From Cephalotus follicularis (Eukaryota > Streptophyta > Magnoliopsida > Oxalidales > Cephalotaceae), in assembly GCA_001972305.1 (NCBI GenBank), contig BDDD01000374.1, positions 186,001 to 250,000 of the forward strand: a stretch of DNA of 64,000 bases, read 5' to 3'. Below, one piece after another: positions 1-11,684 of this stretch. The first letter of the stretch is position 1; each line of letters opens with the position of its first letter. The translations under genes and the position numbers were made by a program. The notes under the pieces are model-generated. The model worked only from the letters and a program-made list of their open reading frames with translations. It made no database searches and had not been told where the DNA came from.

Positions 1-3000
1 TTATTAGCAATGATGGTATCATTACGAAAGTCACGAAAACTTTTTATACCACATAGGTACATGACCACCAACCATTATGGTTGTCAACAATAATATCAAT
101 GGATATGTCACCACACAATAATGACAAATGAAATAACTCCCACAGATCAAGTGCATCATGAAAGCCTAAATTATCTCTTCACTGATATTCAAAATAAAAC
201 ACAATTGGCTTAATTTCTTGATCTAATAATCACCATAACAAGTCTGATTAATATTTCTCTTTTAGAGTCTATTACACAACATTGTCTAATAAACAAGTGT
301 TAGACTAAACTTAGTATATGTATACTAACTTGTGCCTTCACATATTTTCAAAAGTTGTCACAAAAGTGTTAAATACTAAAAATTGAAAAATATTTCAATT
401 TTAACTCAATCGCCAAAATAATGATTGTCAAAATAATGACTATCACGAGGTGATACATTACTCCACACCCCCACTGATTTTATGCATCACTAAAAGCATC
501 AAGATGTTTACACACATAGGATAAACACAATAAACACAAAATATACGTGAATTTTTAAAGTGCGTAAACATTTTTCCAAAAGGATTCAATTGGAATATCA
601 ACAGTTTATACACATAAATCTTAAAATATATGAAGAGTTATTCACAAAATATTTTACCTCTAAATTGTTTCAAAATTTCATAATCTTGATGCAATACAAA
701 ATCATTTTATTCGATCATCTTTTACAAAATAAGAGTTAAATCAAATTTGTATCAGAAGATTCATCTTTATAAATTTTTCATTTCTAAATAACAAAAGATA
801 AATTTATAAAGTTTCAAAATAAGGTTGATAAAAATAATCGATTTGAAAAGAACTAAGAAACAATAATTCAAAACATAGTCGATAAATTCAACTATTCATT
901 GGTAATTATAAATCTTTATTATTTCTTAGAACTCTTCTTTTTTTTAAAAAAAAATTTCAACTCTCTAATTTTACCAAAGGCTTTTAAAAGAAACAATAAT
1001 CAAATGCCTTCATGTACGAAAATGGTTGATCAAATAAATGATAATAACTAATACTAGATTAGTACCGCTGAAAGTTTGGATAACAATAAATGTTTAAAAA
1101 CATAATTACTAGCACAATCAATCCCAAAATGATTGACACAACACATCCAAACTTTCTTTAAAATAAATTACATAAGATCTATAGAAGTTTTAAAAATGAG
1201 GAGTCAATTTTATTTGGCACAACAATATTAAGGCACAATATTTTTATAACGTCCAAAATGGACTTATGAACCAAAATAGACTCATGTGGCAAATCACACA
1301 AAATTGCAAAGGCAATTACCTTCCAATAACAAATTATACAGTAGAGTCATCATAGATCAGACTTAAACATTCATATAATCAAAATTGGTGATGACAATCC
1401 ATTGATTTCATAATAACGAAAGATACTCAATAAGACTCCTAATGCATTGATTACAACCTCACCTTTGGGCAGAGAATGCAGCTTGTAGTAGAATTCCCCA
1501 ACATAGGTCAACCATAAAATCCATAAATCCAATGCCTTGATTAAAATCTCACATTCGGACAGAGATTATATTATACAGCAGGATATCAGAAAAATAGGTT
1601 AACCAAAAATCTCATAATAATGCTTCAAATATTCTCATGGACATCAAACAACAAAAAATATCTGTCCATAATGATTCATGCTTTAGCTTATAAACACAAA
1701 GAAAACATGACACACTAATGTGTCTCTATAAGTATGATGTTCGTAGTCTCAAGCATAATCAATAAACCAAGAAGCATTAATCAACATAAAAACTCCATAG
1801 TTGAGCGCATATGCTATATCAACAAAATTATAGCGTGCTCAAATCTTTCAACCCAAGATAACTATCTATTGCACTTTATAATCATGACATAGTACCGATA
1901 CACTTAAATGTAACAAAACATGACCATACAAAAGTATATTCAAAAGAATATCATATGGGTCATTAAGTGCAAACAAAATGATAGTTATTAGCACATATGA
2001 ATGAAACAATTACACAAATATGATCATTCATATTTTAAAATTTTTATCGGATTTTCTTTTCTTACTTATACACAATGAGAATTTAAACACAAACTAGCGA
2101 TAAGTTAAATTTATCATGTTATTGAATTTTAGAATAACTCATAATATATGTATCGAAACATATGTAGATATTTATGACCACCCAAAAACATCCAACATAA
2201 ATACAATCATTACATTCAATAAATACTCATAATTAAGTCATCATATTATGAGTCTAAAATCTAAAAGTAAGTTTCAACAAAAAGATTGTATTTGTAATTT
2301 ATTAAATGATTAAAATCACCATTTCAATCACTAAATAGATGGCCTTAAAAATAATAGACGGAATGCCCATGATTTTAGTTGAAATTGAATAATATACAAT
2401 ATTTATATTGTAATAGTCATGCATAAATATTAATATATTAAATATGCATGTATGTAATAAGTTTCATTTTTAACAATTTTCTATTTTAACCATTGCCAAA
2501 CACATTCTCACACATGAATAATTACATATTCTCCCACTTTCATGAGAGACAAACATATCGAGACAATATAACCGTAAGCATAATGGTCAACTCGAATGAT
2601 GTATTATACTATAAAGTTAAAAAATAGAAAAAATTGAGCATGACCAAATAATAATATTTTCGATATGTCATGTATTCATATAAAGAACCTATTAATATTC
2701 TTACCCAGAAAAATTAATTATGATATTCATTTACTTCATACCATAATATAATAGGCTCAAACAAAGTCAAAAATCATATACGTCATACTTATCATGCCAA
2801 ATCAAGAAAACTATGCAAAATTAGCATAATAAAAAATCAAAAACCAAGGCATGTTATTCACAGAGAAACAAACTGTCCAAGATAACAATAAAAATCACAA
2901 CATGTCAATAATATGGGTAATTTTAATTTGAATATGCTTAGAAACAAAATAAGCAATATTCATCACGAAAATCCAGGCGCATCATTATATAATCACCTTT

Positions 3001-3811
3001 GGGCAGAAAATATAACATGCAAATAGGAATTTCTACATAAAACCAACAACCGAGTATACATCGATATTCGAATAGTTTATCACATTTGGGCAGAAAAACA
3101 CTGTAAACCGACGCACACCCTAAACAAAATGTTCCATGTAAACCACCAAATTAAAACATCAAATAACCACATTTGGGCAGGAAATTTAATGCAATAATTC
3201 AGATTTCGTTCCGTAACGAAAGCATGAGAAAATCCCAAAAGTTCCTGAATGGTCCACTTTGGTGTAACCGTGAACAAATGGAATCAACTCAAACCGGAAC
3301 GCATAAACAATCTTACCCACAAAGTAAGTGTGCATACTATGGTCAAAATGTATGCACGTGATCCCAAAAAATGAGATACTGTAACAAAATGTACCTCGTT
3401 GGATCACAAACAATCCATGTTGTAATAGTTCAAAATTCGGACAAGTTTAAAGCATAAACAAAAATTGGGGAGTAAGAGTGACTACTGTCAAAAGATTCTC
3501 CATATATAATAATAATTTTTCATAAAAATAATTTTTTCAAAAAATAGTATTCAACTATTTTAAATTAATTTTTATCAAAATAATTCTGAAATAAATATTT
3601 CTGGTAACCAAAAAAAATAATTAAAAATTACCAAAATTTTTGTCTCGGAGAAAAATGAGGATAGTAAAAAAAATTGCAGAAAAGGGCACAAAAATCGAGG
3701 CACACACGCCTACACGCTCCAGGGGCGCGCGTGGGGAATGGTTGTGCGCACTGTTGATGCGACAACAACCTCTGATGGGTCGATTTTGACCTGCCAGACC
3801 CGAAACGCGAC

Positions 3812-3837
3812 CCGGTTTGCGATCCGACGCAAACCGG
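3812..3837. other. Perfect 10 bp stem hairpin in LARD leader
   Basis: CCGGTTTGCG and its exact reverse complement CGCAAACCGG are separated by six bases. It lies about 550 bp inside the PBS, in the only GC-rich part of the leader. Hairpins here in retroelement RNA can serve dimerisation or packaging; that role is inference. Confidence 0.5.
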
Positions 3838-4372
3838 TGATCCAGGCCACAAAATTCGAATCCTAGGGTATGGTTTTGATGCGCATGGTCCGTTTAAGGT
3901 TATCCCTAATCTAATTTCATGAAAATCCAACTAAAACAATATGAAATCTAAGAGAGAAGATTCGGCTTAGAACCCTAAAACGCCGAACCCATTTTCAGTC
4001 GATTTTCTGGTCAAAATCGCTGTGTCATCGCTACCAAAGCTCACAGGATCGTTAACCATCAGACAAACAATGCATATCAAGCCATAAATCGAAGTAAAAC
4101 AACCGGAAACAAAAGATTCGATCTATTTTTGTAGTTTTAGACCCGAAAATTTTAAAGTCTGATATCTCGGGTTGTAGTTCATAAAAACTTATGATCTATA
4201 TATCAAATCGAAGAGTGAAAAGAGAGGAACAAAAACCCTTTAGAAATCGAAATAAATTATTCACGTTTTGATGTTCAATTTTAACGTCAAAGTTTCGGGA
4301 CTAAAGTGAAAGAAATTGAAAACGTGAATTTCAATAATAATTCTACAAATCGGTCCTAATTCGCATATAACC

Positions 4373-4385
4373 GCTCTGATACCAA
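4373..4385 (-). promoter_or_regulatory. Primer-binding site (initiator tRNA-Met)
   Basis: On the - strand the sequence is TTGGTATCAGAGC, the usual plant retrotransposon PBS complementary to the 3' end of initiator methionine tRNA. It lies 1 bp inside the LTR edge and fixes the element's orientation. Confidence 0.8.
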
Positions 4386-4386
4386 T

Positions 4387-4835
4387 TGTTGAAAATTAAA
4401 AGGATCATATGCGATATTAGAACACAATAATTAATGAGTAAGGATCATACCTGGTTGAGCCATGTTCAACTGTGCAGCGGAATATCAAAATCAGTGTGAT
4501 CCTAGATCAAACAGACAGGTCTTCCCCTCCTTTTCACCAGACAAAATGTGGTTCTTAGATGGGAATCGAAAACAACTTATGGTGACAGGAGAGGGGACCT
4601 AGCCCGATATATATATAGTAAACACTAATGAGACTTCCCATCATGCTCATTAGGTCACTAAAGCCCACACTAAACACAACCCACATCTACAACATGAAGT
4701 GCGCCAACCCATACAAAATAGATCACTAAAGGGTTATTGGGTCATAAGCCCGTCTCACGGATCATTATCCTACCAGCTTTATAAAACAAAAATAACAATT
4801 AATAGAAACCCAATATTTTACAAATATTTCCAACA
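4387..4835 (-). repeat. 5' LTR of LARD-like element
   Basis: This 449 bp segment has TGTTG...CAACA inverted ends and abuts a tRNA-Met primer-binding site. Read on the - strand it begins TGTTGGAAATATTTG. A run of TATATATATA at about 4600-4614 on that strand is a plausible LTR promoter TATA box. The partner LTR is not in the window. Confidence 0.65.
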
Positions 4836-7800
4836 CATTTCACCAAAATTCTATTAGTTTAACTTACAATCAAAATTGATCAAAACACCGAATACATAAT
4901 GATAATTCTTGGAATAATAACTATCGGAAGGAATTACTTAGCATACTTATCACCAAAAAGTGAACAAACTATTTATTAAACAAAATAATCAAGTTTGATT
5001 TTTAGTCAAACTAATAATAAAACTTGAATGAAAAGGCAATTTAAAACTTTAAAAACAGTTTGGCAAAATAAAAATTTAAAGGATTTGTGTATTTCCTTTC
5101 TTAAATGAGTTCCCATGCATAATTAGTTTTTATCTTAAATTGAAATGTAATTAATGACCTTTTATCATTTTCCCCTGCCATAGAGGTGCAATTTGACTTA
5201 ATTTTATTGCCTAATTTAGTAATATGTAAAGTTTGACTGCATATCCAATATTACATCTAGAATAGTTGTGTTTCATCATACTATTTTATTCTCTCTTCAG
5301 TTTATTATTTAGGAACTATATGGTTAAGGTTTGCGCAATTCATTGTAACACTTTCTCCACATTGATGCTCGCTACTCTATTGAGAATACGTGGGTTTTGA
5401 TTTTTTTTAAACTCTATTGTGAATGAGATCCTTTAATGATTTGTTGAATTTGTATTATGGTTCTTTTCTATTTTTTTGTGTAAAAAATTATATCAAATTG
5501 TTTCTTACTGCAGACGTTGAAAGGATCTCATGTTCTTGTGAAGGTTTTAAACAAGGTGTGTAAGTATCAAATAGTTTTCAATAGTCGAATCTCTGTTTTT
5601 CTTTTTATTTAAAATACTTTTGATAAGTTTTTTATTTTTATATCTGATATATAAGAGGGGTGAGGATAAAACTATCACGCCGTCATAAAAGTGAACATTT
5701 CTATCTAAATCTCTCGTTCGAAAGAGTGGGAGCACCATCACTTAGGATATAATATTACGGATAAATCTCTGATCAATTACGTGTAACAATGCAATTATTC
5801 ACGATAACGCTAACTTTTTTTGAGTTTATTTCTTATGTTTTTCAAGAAGTATATTGAATTGATATTGTGTACCTACTTATCATTTTGATTCCATTTGTAC
5901 AAAATTTAGTACTTACAAGACTTTTAGTTGGATAATTATTTGATTGCATATGTAATCATAAATTAGTACATATAATAGGTATCAACTAATGTGAATTCTT
6001 CAAATTTGTTTGGTTTTATATAACGTATTCCCCATATTAATCCTTAAAATGCATTTAAGATGTCAAAAAGTGCTACCTAACGCCACCTTGTAGTTCACAA
6101 AAAGGCCTTAAAATTTGAAGTAAAATAAATAAATAAAGCCACGAGAGCAACCCATGTGTATAGTTAGTTGCCTTGGCTTGGCCAAAAAGGGATGCTTCAC
6201 CAATCAAACTACCACCAAACAGGAAGTGAAGTGAAAAAGTACACAAAGACAAAGTTGATGATGTATTTGTACTCCTGAATAAATAAAAAAGCTTCCTTGA
6301 GCTTTACTTTTCTCAAACATAAGTTTCTAATAATTTTGGATTGGTTTTTTAATTGTGGACTTTAAATTGTACCATGAGTATTAAGAGCGGCCTTAATGAT
6401 GCATCAACTACACGTTACTGTAGTTGTTGGTGACAAAGGAAGATGACATGAATCTAACGTAAGGTAGGCTAAATTTTGAGGTTGGGTTTGGGGAAGTCAT
6501 TATGTTGTTTTGATTAGAAGATTATTAACTTATAAACGAGAAGATTATTACCACGAGGGTGATTTGGTTAGTAAAAATTGAAATATCTAATGATGAGGTT
6601 CTAGATTTGAATTTTTTAATGTCTTATCGTGGTAGTAACAGGGTTGAAAACCTATTTCTCCGATATATAGAGTAAGAAGGATCAAACATATAAAAATTTA
6701 GGGTTCAGAATTGATTACCAAAGAAAATAAAAGATTCTATGACTTACAGTCTTACACAAATTTTAAATATTGATATTTAGGAAGATTAATTATTAGTGAA
6801 TTATAACCAGTTAAATCCTATATATGGAGTATGAGAGATAATATATGATGAGATTTAAGATTACCAAAAAAAAAAAATGAAGATTATTACTTACATTCTT
6901 ATAGCATCGACATTTAGAAAGATAATTAGTGAAGTATTATTAGCTAAAACATAACGTTTTCATTTCAATGACTCTTGGATTAATGGAGGGGTCAACCATG
7001 CCGTTGAGACAACAAGCGTTTACATTTTCAAATTCCTAAAGAATCTTGTGCATACATATCTTTTCCTTACTTCGTCATTCTTCATTTGACAAATTTCTAG
7101 CTGATTTTTCTTTTCATCGGTGAATCTAATTTACAGTCCCAAATAGCTAATAATAAGTGGGTCTAGTGGAACTGCATATGTCATACCATCATGATTTTGG
7201 TACGTACTGTTTAATTTAATTATCTCAGATAATAATTAATTTTATTTTTATTACTAAGGAATCAATTCGGATCGCAATCACTTTATTTTGAATATCTTTT
7301 TATTTGATCATAAAATTTAAAATGTATGACTTTCAACACTTTACACGTTAAAAATGCAAACATGATAAATATTATTTTAATAGTTTATGATATTAACTTA
7401 TATACCATAATCATTTAGCTAAGGTTCTTTAGTAGTCTTTTTTTTTCTTTTCACTATGTGATATTACATATCAATTTATTGGAGCCTTATTAAGTCAACA
7501 TCCCTAAATTAACAGATAAACATAGAATGGTTGCATCAAGTTTAGGAGATTCACCAGAAAAAATTCTGGTGACCTGACCAGAACGAGTTGTCAATGACAT
7601 TATCATTTGCTAATTTCTATTCTCTTTGGAAACTCAAGAAACCCCACATGTTAACATACATATAATTACATTAGTATATGAGTAGAAAAATAGACAAATT
7701 CAATCCATACCAGCAGCTTCCATGTATGAAAACTAACATCATCCAAAATAGTTGAATTTAACGCCTCAATCTGACATTTGACTATTGGCTTTGCACAATA

Positions 7801-8388
7801 CAATAGTTGATAAATTGTTAACCATTTTAGCGTGCATATATACGTAGATCTAGACTTGACATCTGTTTTTCTACAATTTTGATTTCCACCTCTACCAAAG
7901 GACTATACCATATACAAGAACCGCAATTGAGAAGAAATATATGCTGATTGGCACCTCAAACATGCATTGTTAACCGTTTAACATCAACATATACCTAATC
8001 CTCCTAGATTGTTAACCAACAACGACTCTTGCATTTTGATGGCCCCACAATTTTTTGTTGTCTAGTCAAAAGCTTTTGTCAGAATCTAATTAACAAAAAA
8101 AAAAAAAAAAAATTATGCCGTATGGTTAGTTCACGTATATACGAGTGATACAGTAAATTTACATAACATATGAAACATCGTTTAATTAATGAAAACAATA
8201 ATAATTATATTAATTTATTTTTCTATTTCATTCTATTAATTAGATGAGATATCATATACTATGTTATATATTTATTATGTTATTTCATATGCTACTAATA
8301 GTATTATTGGTACATGTAACTATATACTAGTTTAATAAAACACAGCACATACTATTGCTTAGTAAATAACCACATACATAACTACACT
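4836..8388. other. Intergenic AT-rich region, no gene seen
   Basis: I found no reading frame with recognisable protein similarity and no RNA gene. The region is AT-rich, with homopolymer runs (for example poly-A near 8096-8111). It may contain old MITE or LTR debris that I cannot delimit. Confidence 0.6.
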
Positions 8389-9543
8389 TGTTGATGCAAA
8401 AATCGGATCATCGATCAACACAACAACTGGACGACACATAAAAGACAGAAAAGTAACCGAAGGTGGACTCCGGGAACTCCCTCCGATGTTTAAGTCAATA
8501 CAAGAAGGAAGAATTGTGTATAAAGTTCAAGAGAACATATGAATACTCAAGAGTTTCAGTATTCGAACATAGACCTTGTGAATGAAGGTCATATCTATAA
8601 TAGAGTAGGTTGGGCCTTTGAGAATCCTAGTTGACTTAGACTTATGCATGGATTGAAATATTTTTCCTTTTTATGAGTCCTAAGATCCAGCCTCCTTAAT
8701 TTTAAGGGTTTGGCATTATCTTGATTTCTAAATGAATCTTTCGAGATATCCTTCTATATTTAATGCAATTGAAATATTCCCCATTAATGTCTAACTTTAG
8801 TATGAGCCATTTTGAGGAACCCTAGCTCACACAAGAGCCACGAAAAACTATATTAGGGTTTAAGGCTCGACATTTTGTATTTATAAAAAGGAAGACATTG
8901 CATTTAGAGACATAGACTACACGTAAGACCTACTTTGCAACTCTGCCAATTTGCTTCTCTGCAAAGTAAGAAGAGCATATCTTATACAAGGCACTTGTCT
9001 CTTCTCTGTTACTTTCAACTCTGATAAAGTTCAAGTTCAAACCTTCATTATGCAACTCATTCTAGCAAACATAGGTTTGATCTACCTTTTAGAAAACAAC
9101 ATGCATTTTTACTTATACATCTCTAAATCAAAGGAATTATAGATTTCGTTAGAGCAAGTCTCGACGAATTCAAGTTTAACACAATCCTATAGAGTTCAAG
9201 CGAAGATAAGCATTCAAACCTATTACTTGGAGGATCATCAAGGTAACGTCAACACCTATGCAATACTTTCTATCTCTGACCAATGAGCTCAAGTGTCTGG
9301 AAAGTAAGGCGGTATTCCTATGACTCTAAAAAAGGGAAAATATCCCAATCCATGTAGTCAATCAGAATTCTAGAGGTAACCTTCACTGCTAATAATATAA
9401 CCTTCCTTGAAGGTTCAGGTTCGAATTCTAACATTCTTGAGAAATTCATATGTTCTATTGAGCCTTATACACAATTCTTCAATCTTGCATTGATTTGAGC
9501 ATCGAAGGGTGATCCCGGAGTCCACCCTCAATCACTTTTCTGA
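8389..9543. repeat. Unclassified repeat, possible solo LTR
   Basis: The left edge starts TGTTGATGCAAAAATCGG, close to the edge of the Tat LTRs at 30448 and 41278 (TGTTGATRCAGAAAAC). A TATA-like TATTTATAAAAAGG lies near 8878. The block 8433-8480 recurs in inverted form at 9511-9543, sharing CCGGAGTCCACC and a following CACTTTTCTG-like segment. I could not find a matching TSD or a convincing right edge, so LTR status and extent are uncertain. Confidence 0.35.
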
Positions 9544-10815
9544 TTTTTTCGGATCTTGCAAGTCGAGGAAGAGAAGAATTATATCAGCCAAACACAATTC
9601 TCTGATCCATAGTTATTAAATTCATCGGTCTGACTATCTGAGTTGGGACTACCGTTTGAACAGTCATCTTGGTATTGACCCAATCATCATGACCGATCGG
9701 ACCAATGGTCTGGGTTGAACCTGGACCAATTAGACTACCAATGAATCGATCATACCAAAGTTTTCATTTTAAATTAATAATGAACTTTTTCAACTCATTA
9801 TTGGTGAGTTTGCAATCAGTCATGGAGGCCTCTATATAATTCCTCTATATTATACTTTATTGTATTGGTAAAATTTTTAAAGAATTCATAACGTACCACA
9901 TGAACAGACCAGACATTAATGACTATATTAAATCTCATCAATTATGAAGTGATATTTTAGGTTCAATGGTCTTGATAATTCCTTCATATACCTAAAAAGG
10001 AAAACATTTTAATTCATACGTAATATTATATAAGTTAACTAATATTCTTAGGGGTCGCTTGTTACGAGGGTATCTCAGACAGTCTCAAACTTAGGGACTA
10101 TCTGAGATACCTCTAAATTGATTTTTTTTTTTTAAATTTTTGTATAAATGTTTTGGATGATATAATACTATAGTAAAAATTTAAGTAGACAAATAATTTT
10201 ATAAATTGATATACTAAATATATTTATATTTACGCATATTCTTATATCTCGTATACTCTTTCTAATATAAGAGTGTAAATGACCCCTTGAGATAATCCTA
10301 CCTTTTCAAAGTCATCATCCGATCGCGTTTGGCAGATGAAAGAGAAGACTCTAATAGCAAATTTTGTATCAGTCGAAAATCCAATTTCTTACTCAAGAGC
10401 ACTCAATACATTCAATAATCTCCCTTTGCAAACTGCAGATACCCTCAATATTACTTTATAAAATTAATTTTAGGTAGATAAGTAGATGGAGACCAAATTG
10501 ACAAAACTTTGAACTCACTCCTATCTCTCTCACTCATTGGCAAACCAGAGTACAAATAAAAGCAGTTAGCAAAGGAATAAAAGGAAAAATAAAAGCTGAG
10601 AGAGACAACTCTCCCTCCACCAGAAGCCTAACAAGTTTTTTTTGAAGAAAACCCATTTCACCAAATACCCTATTAAAAAAACAGAACATAAACCATCTAG
10701 ACGTATGCAACTTTCTTCTATCTCTATATCTTTTCTTCAATATCCTTGTTTTGTAATTAATTCTCTACATTTCTACCCTCTCACTCCTTACCTCCTCTAA
10801 TTCTCTATCTCTCTC
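9544..10815 (+). promoter_or_regulatory. Upstream region of the ESK1-like gene
   Basis: No gene is visible apart from the MITE at 10051-10286. The last 75 bp before the ATG (about 10740-10815) are strongly pyrimidine-rich, with CTCTCAC and TCTCTATCTCTCTC runs typical of plant 5' leaders. I could not identify a TATA box with confidence. A short open frame on the opposite strand at 10534-10740 has no recognisable similarity. Confidence 0.4.
10051..10286. mobile_element. PIF/Harbinger-like MITE candidate
   Basis: The left end GGGGTCGCTTGTTACGAG and the reverse complement of the right end (GGGGTCATTTACACTC) form imperfect terminal inverted repeats resembling plant PIF/Harbinger MITEs. The flanks are TTA on the left and TTG on the right, close to the 3 bp TSD of that superfamily. 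Inside, 10070-10113 holds an inverted repeat (TATCTCAGAC... with GACTATCTGAGATA). There is no coding capacity. It lies about 530 bp upstream of the ESK1-like start codon. Confidence 0.45.
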
Positions 10816-11641
10816 ATGCAGCCGTCTCGCCGCAAACTCTTCTCTACAGATTCAGCCATGAAACACAGAAAAAACAACAATATCTCTCTATTTGTTGTGG
10901 TTTTCTCTATATTTCTATTTGGGGCCTTCATGTACAACGAGGACGTGAAGTCAATAGCTGAGTTCCCATTTTCAAGGCCAAAAGCTCAAGATATCCAAGA
11001 AAAGCAAACAAAAGAAACAACCCCAGTTCAAGATTCCACTAGGAATGATAAAGAGAACATGGAATCAATCAATTCAAGGACTTCACTAGAGGAACCTGCA
11101 CGACTAGAGACCCATGATGAGGAAACTGAAAAACAAGAGTTTAGTACTAATTTGAAGAGTATTGTCATACAAGACGATGATCTTGATGAGGATGTTGAGT
11201 TGCCACCAGAAGAGTGTGATCTCTTCAATGGAGAGTGGGTTTTTGATAATGAGACACATCCACTATACAAAGAAGATGAGTGTGAGTTCCTTACTGCACA
11301 AGTTACTTGCAAGAGAAATGGAAGAAAGGATTCCATGTATCAAAATTGGAAGTGGCAGCCCAGAGATTGTTCTTTGCCCAAGTAACATACAACTTTGAGA
11401 TGCTTCTTTTTTGTTTTTGGTTTGTTGTTGTTTATCTTTGATAATGGTTTTGTGTGTTGCTGTGTTAAGGTTCAAAGCAAGGTTATTGTTAGAGAAGTTG
11501 AGGAATAAGAGGCTTATGTTTGTTGGAGACTCATTGAATAGAAACCAATGGGAATCGATGGTTTGTTTGGTTCAATCTGTGATCCCTGCAGGCAGGAAGA
11601 GCTTAAACAAGACAGGGTCTCTCTCTGTCTTTAGAATTGAG

Positions 11642-11684
<43 letters not shown>

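Larger units (their letters stand above)
1..4835 (-). mobile_element. LARD-like LTR retroelement, internal region plus 5' LTR (left end outside window)
   Basis: An LTR at 4387-4835 is preceded on its internal side by a primer-binding site complementary to initiator methionine tRNA, so the element reads on the - strand and continues off the left edge. I see no gag, protease, integrase or reverse transcriptase in either strand over 4.3 kb. The interior is very AT-rich and full of stops, apart from a GC-rich patch at about 3690-3870. A large noncoding interior between LTR and PBS is the pattern of large retrotransposon derivatives (LARDs), which move using proteins of other elements. The alternative is a copia element whose coding part lies left of the window. 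No second LTR copy is visible, so the left end and TSD cannot be defined. Confidence 0.6.

Noticed and set aside
3628..3930. 100-codon - strand open frame
   Set aside because: It lies in the leader of a noncoding retroelement and the translation resembles no family I know.
9600..9780. GGTCTGG/GACCAATT-rich segment resembling a MITE
   Set aside because: I could not find terminal inverted repeats or a TSD, so no element is claimed.
10534..10740. 68-codon - strand frame before the ESK1-like gene
   Set aside because: It is the complement of the promoter and leader of the gene and has no similarity.
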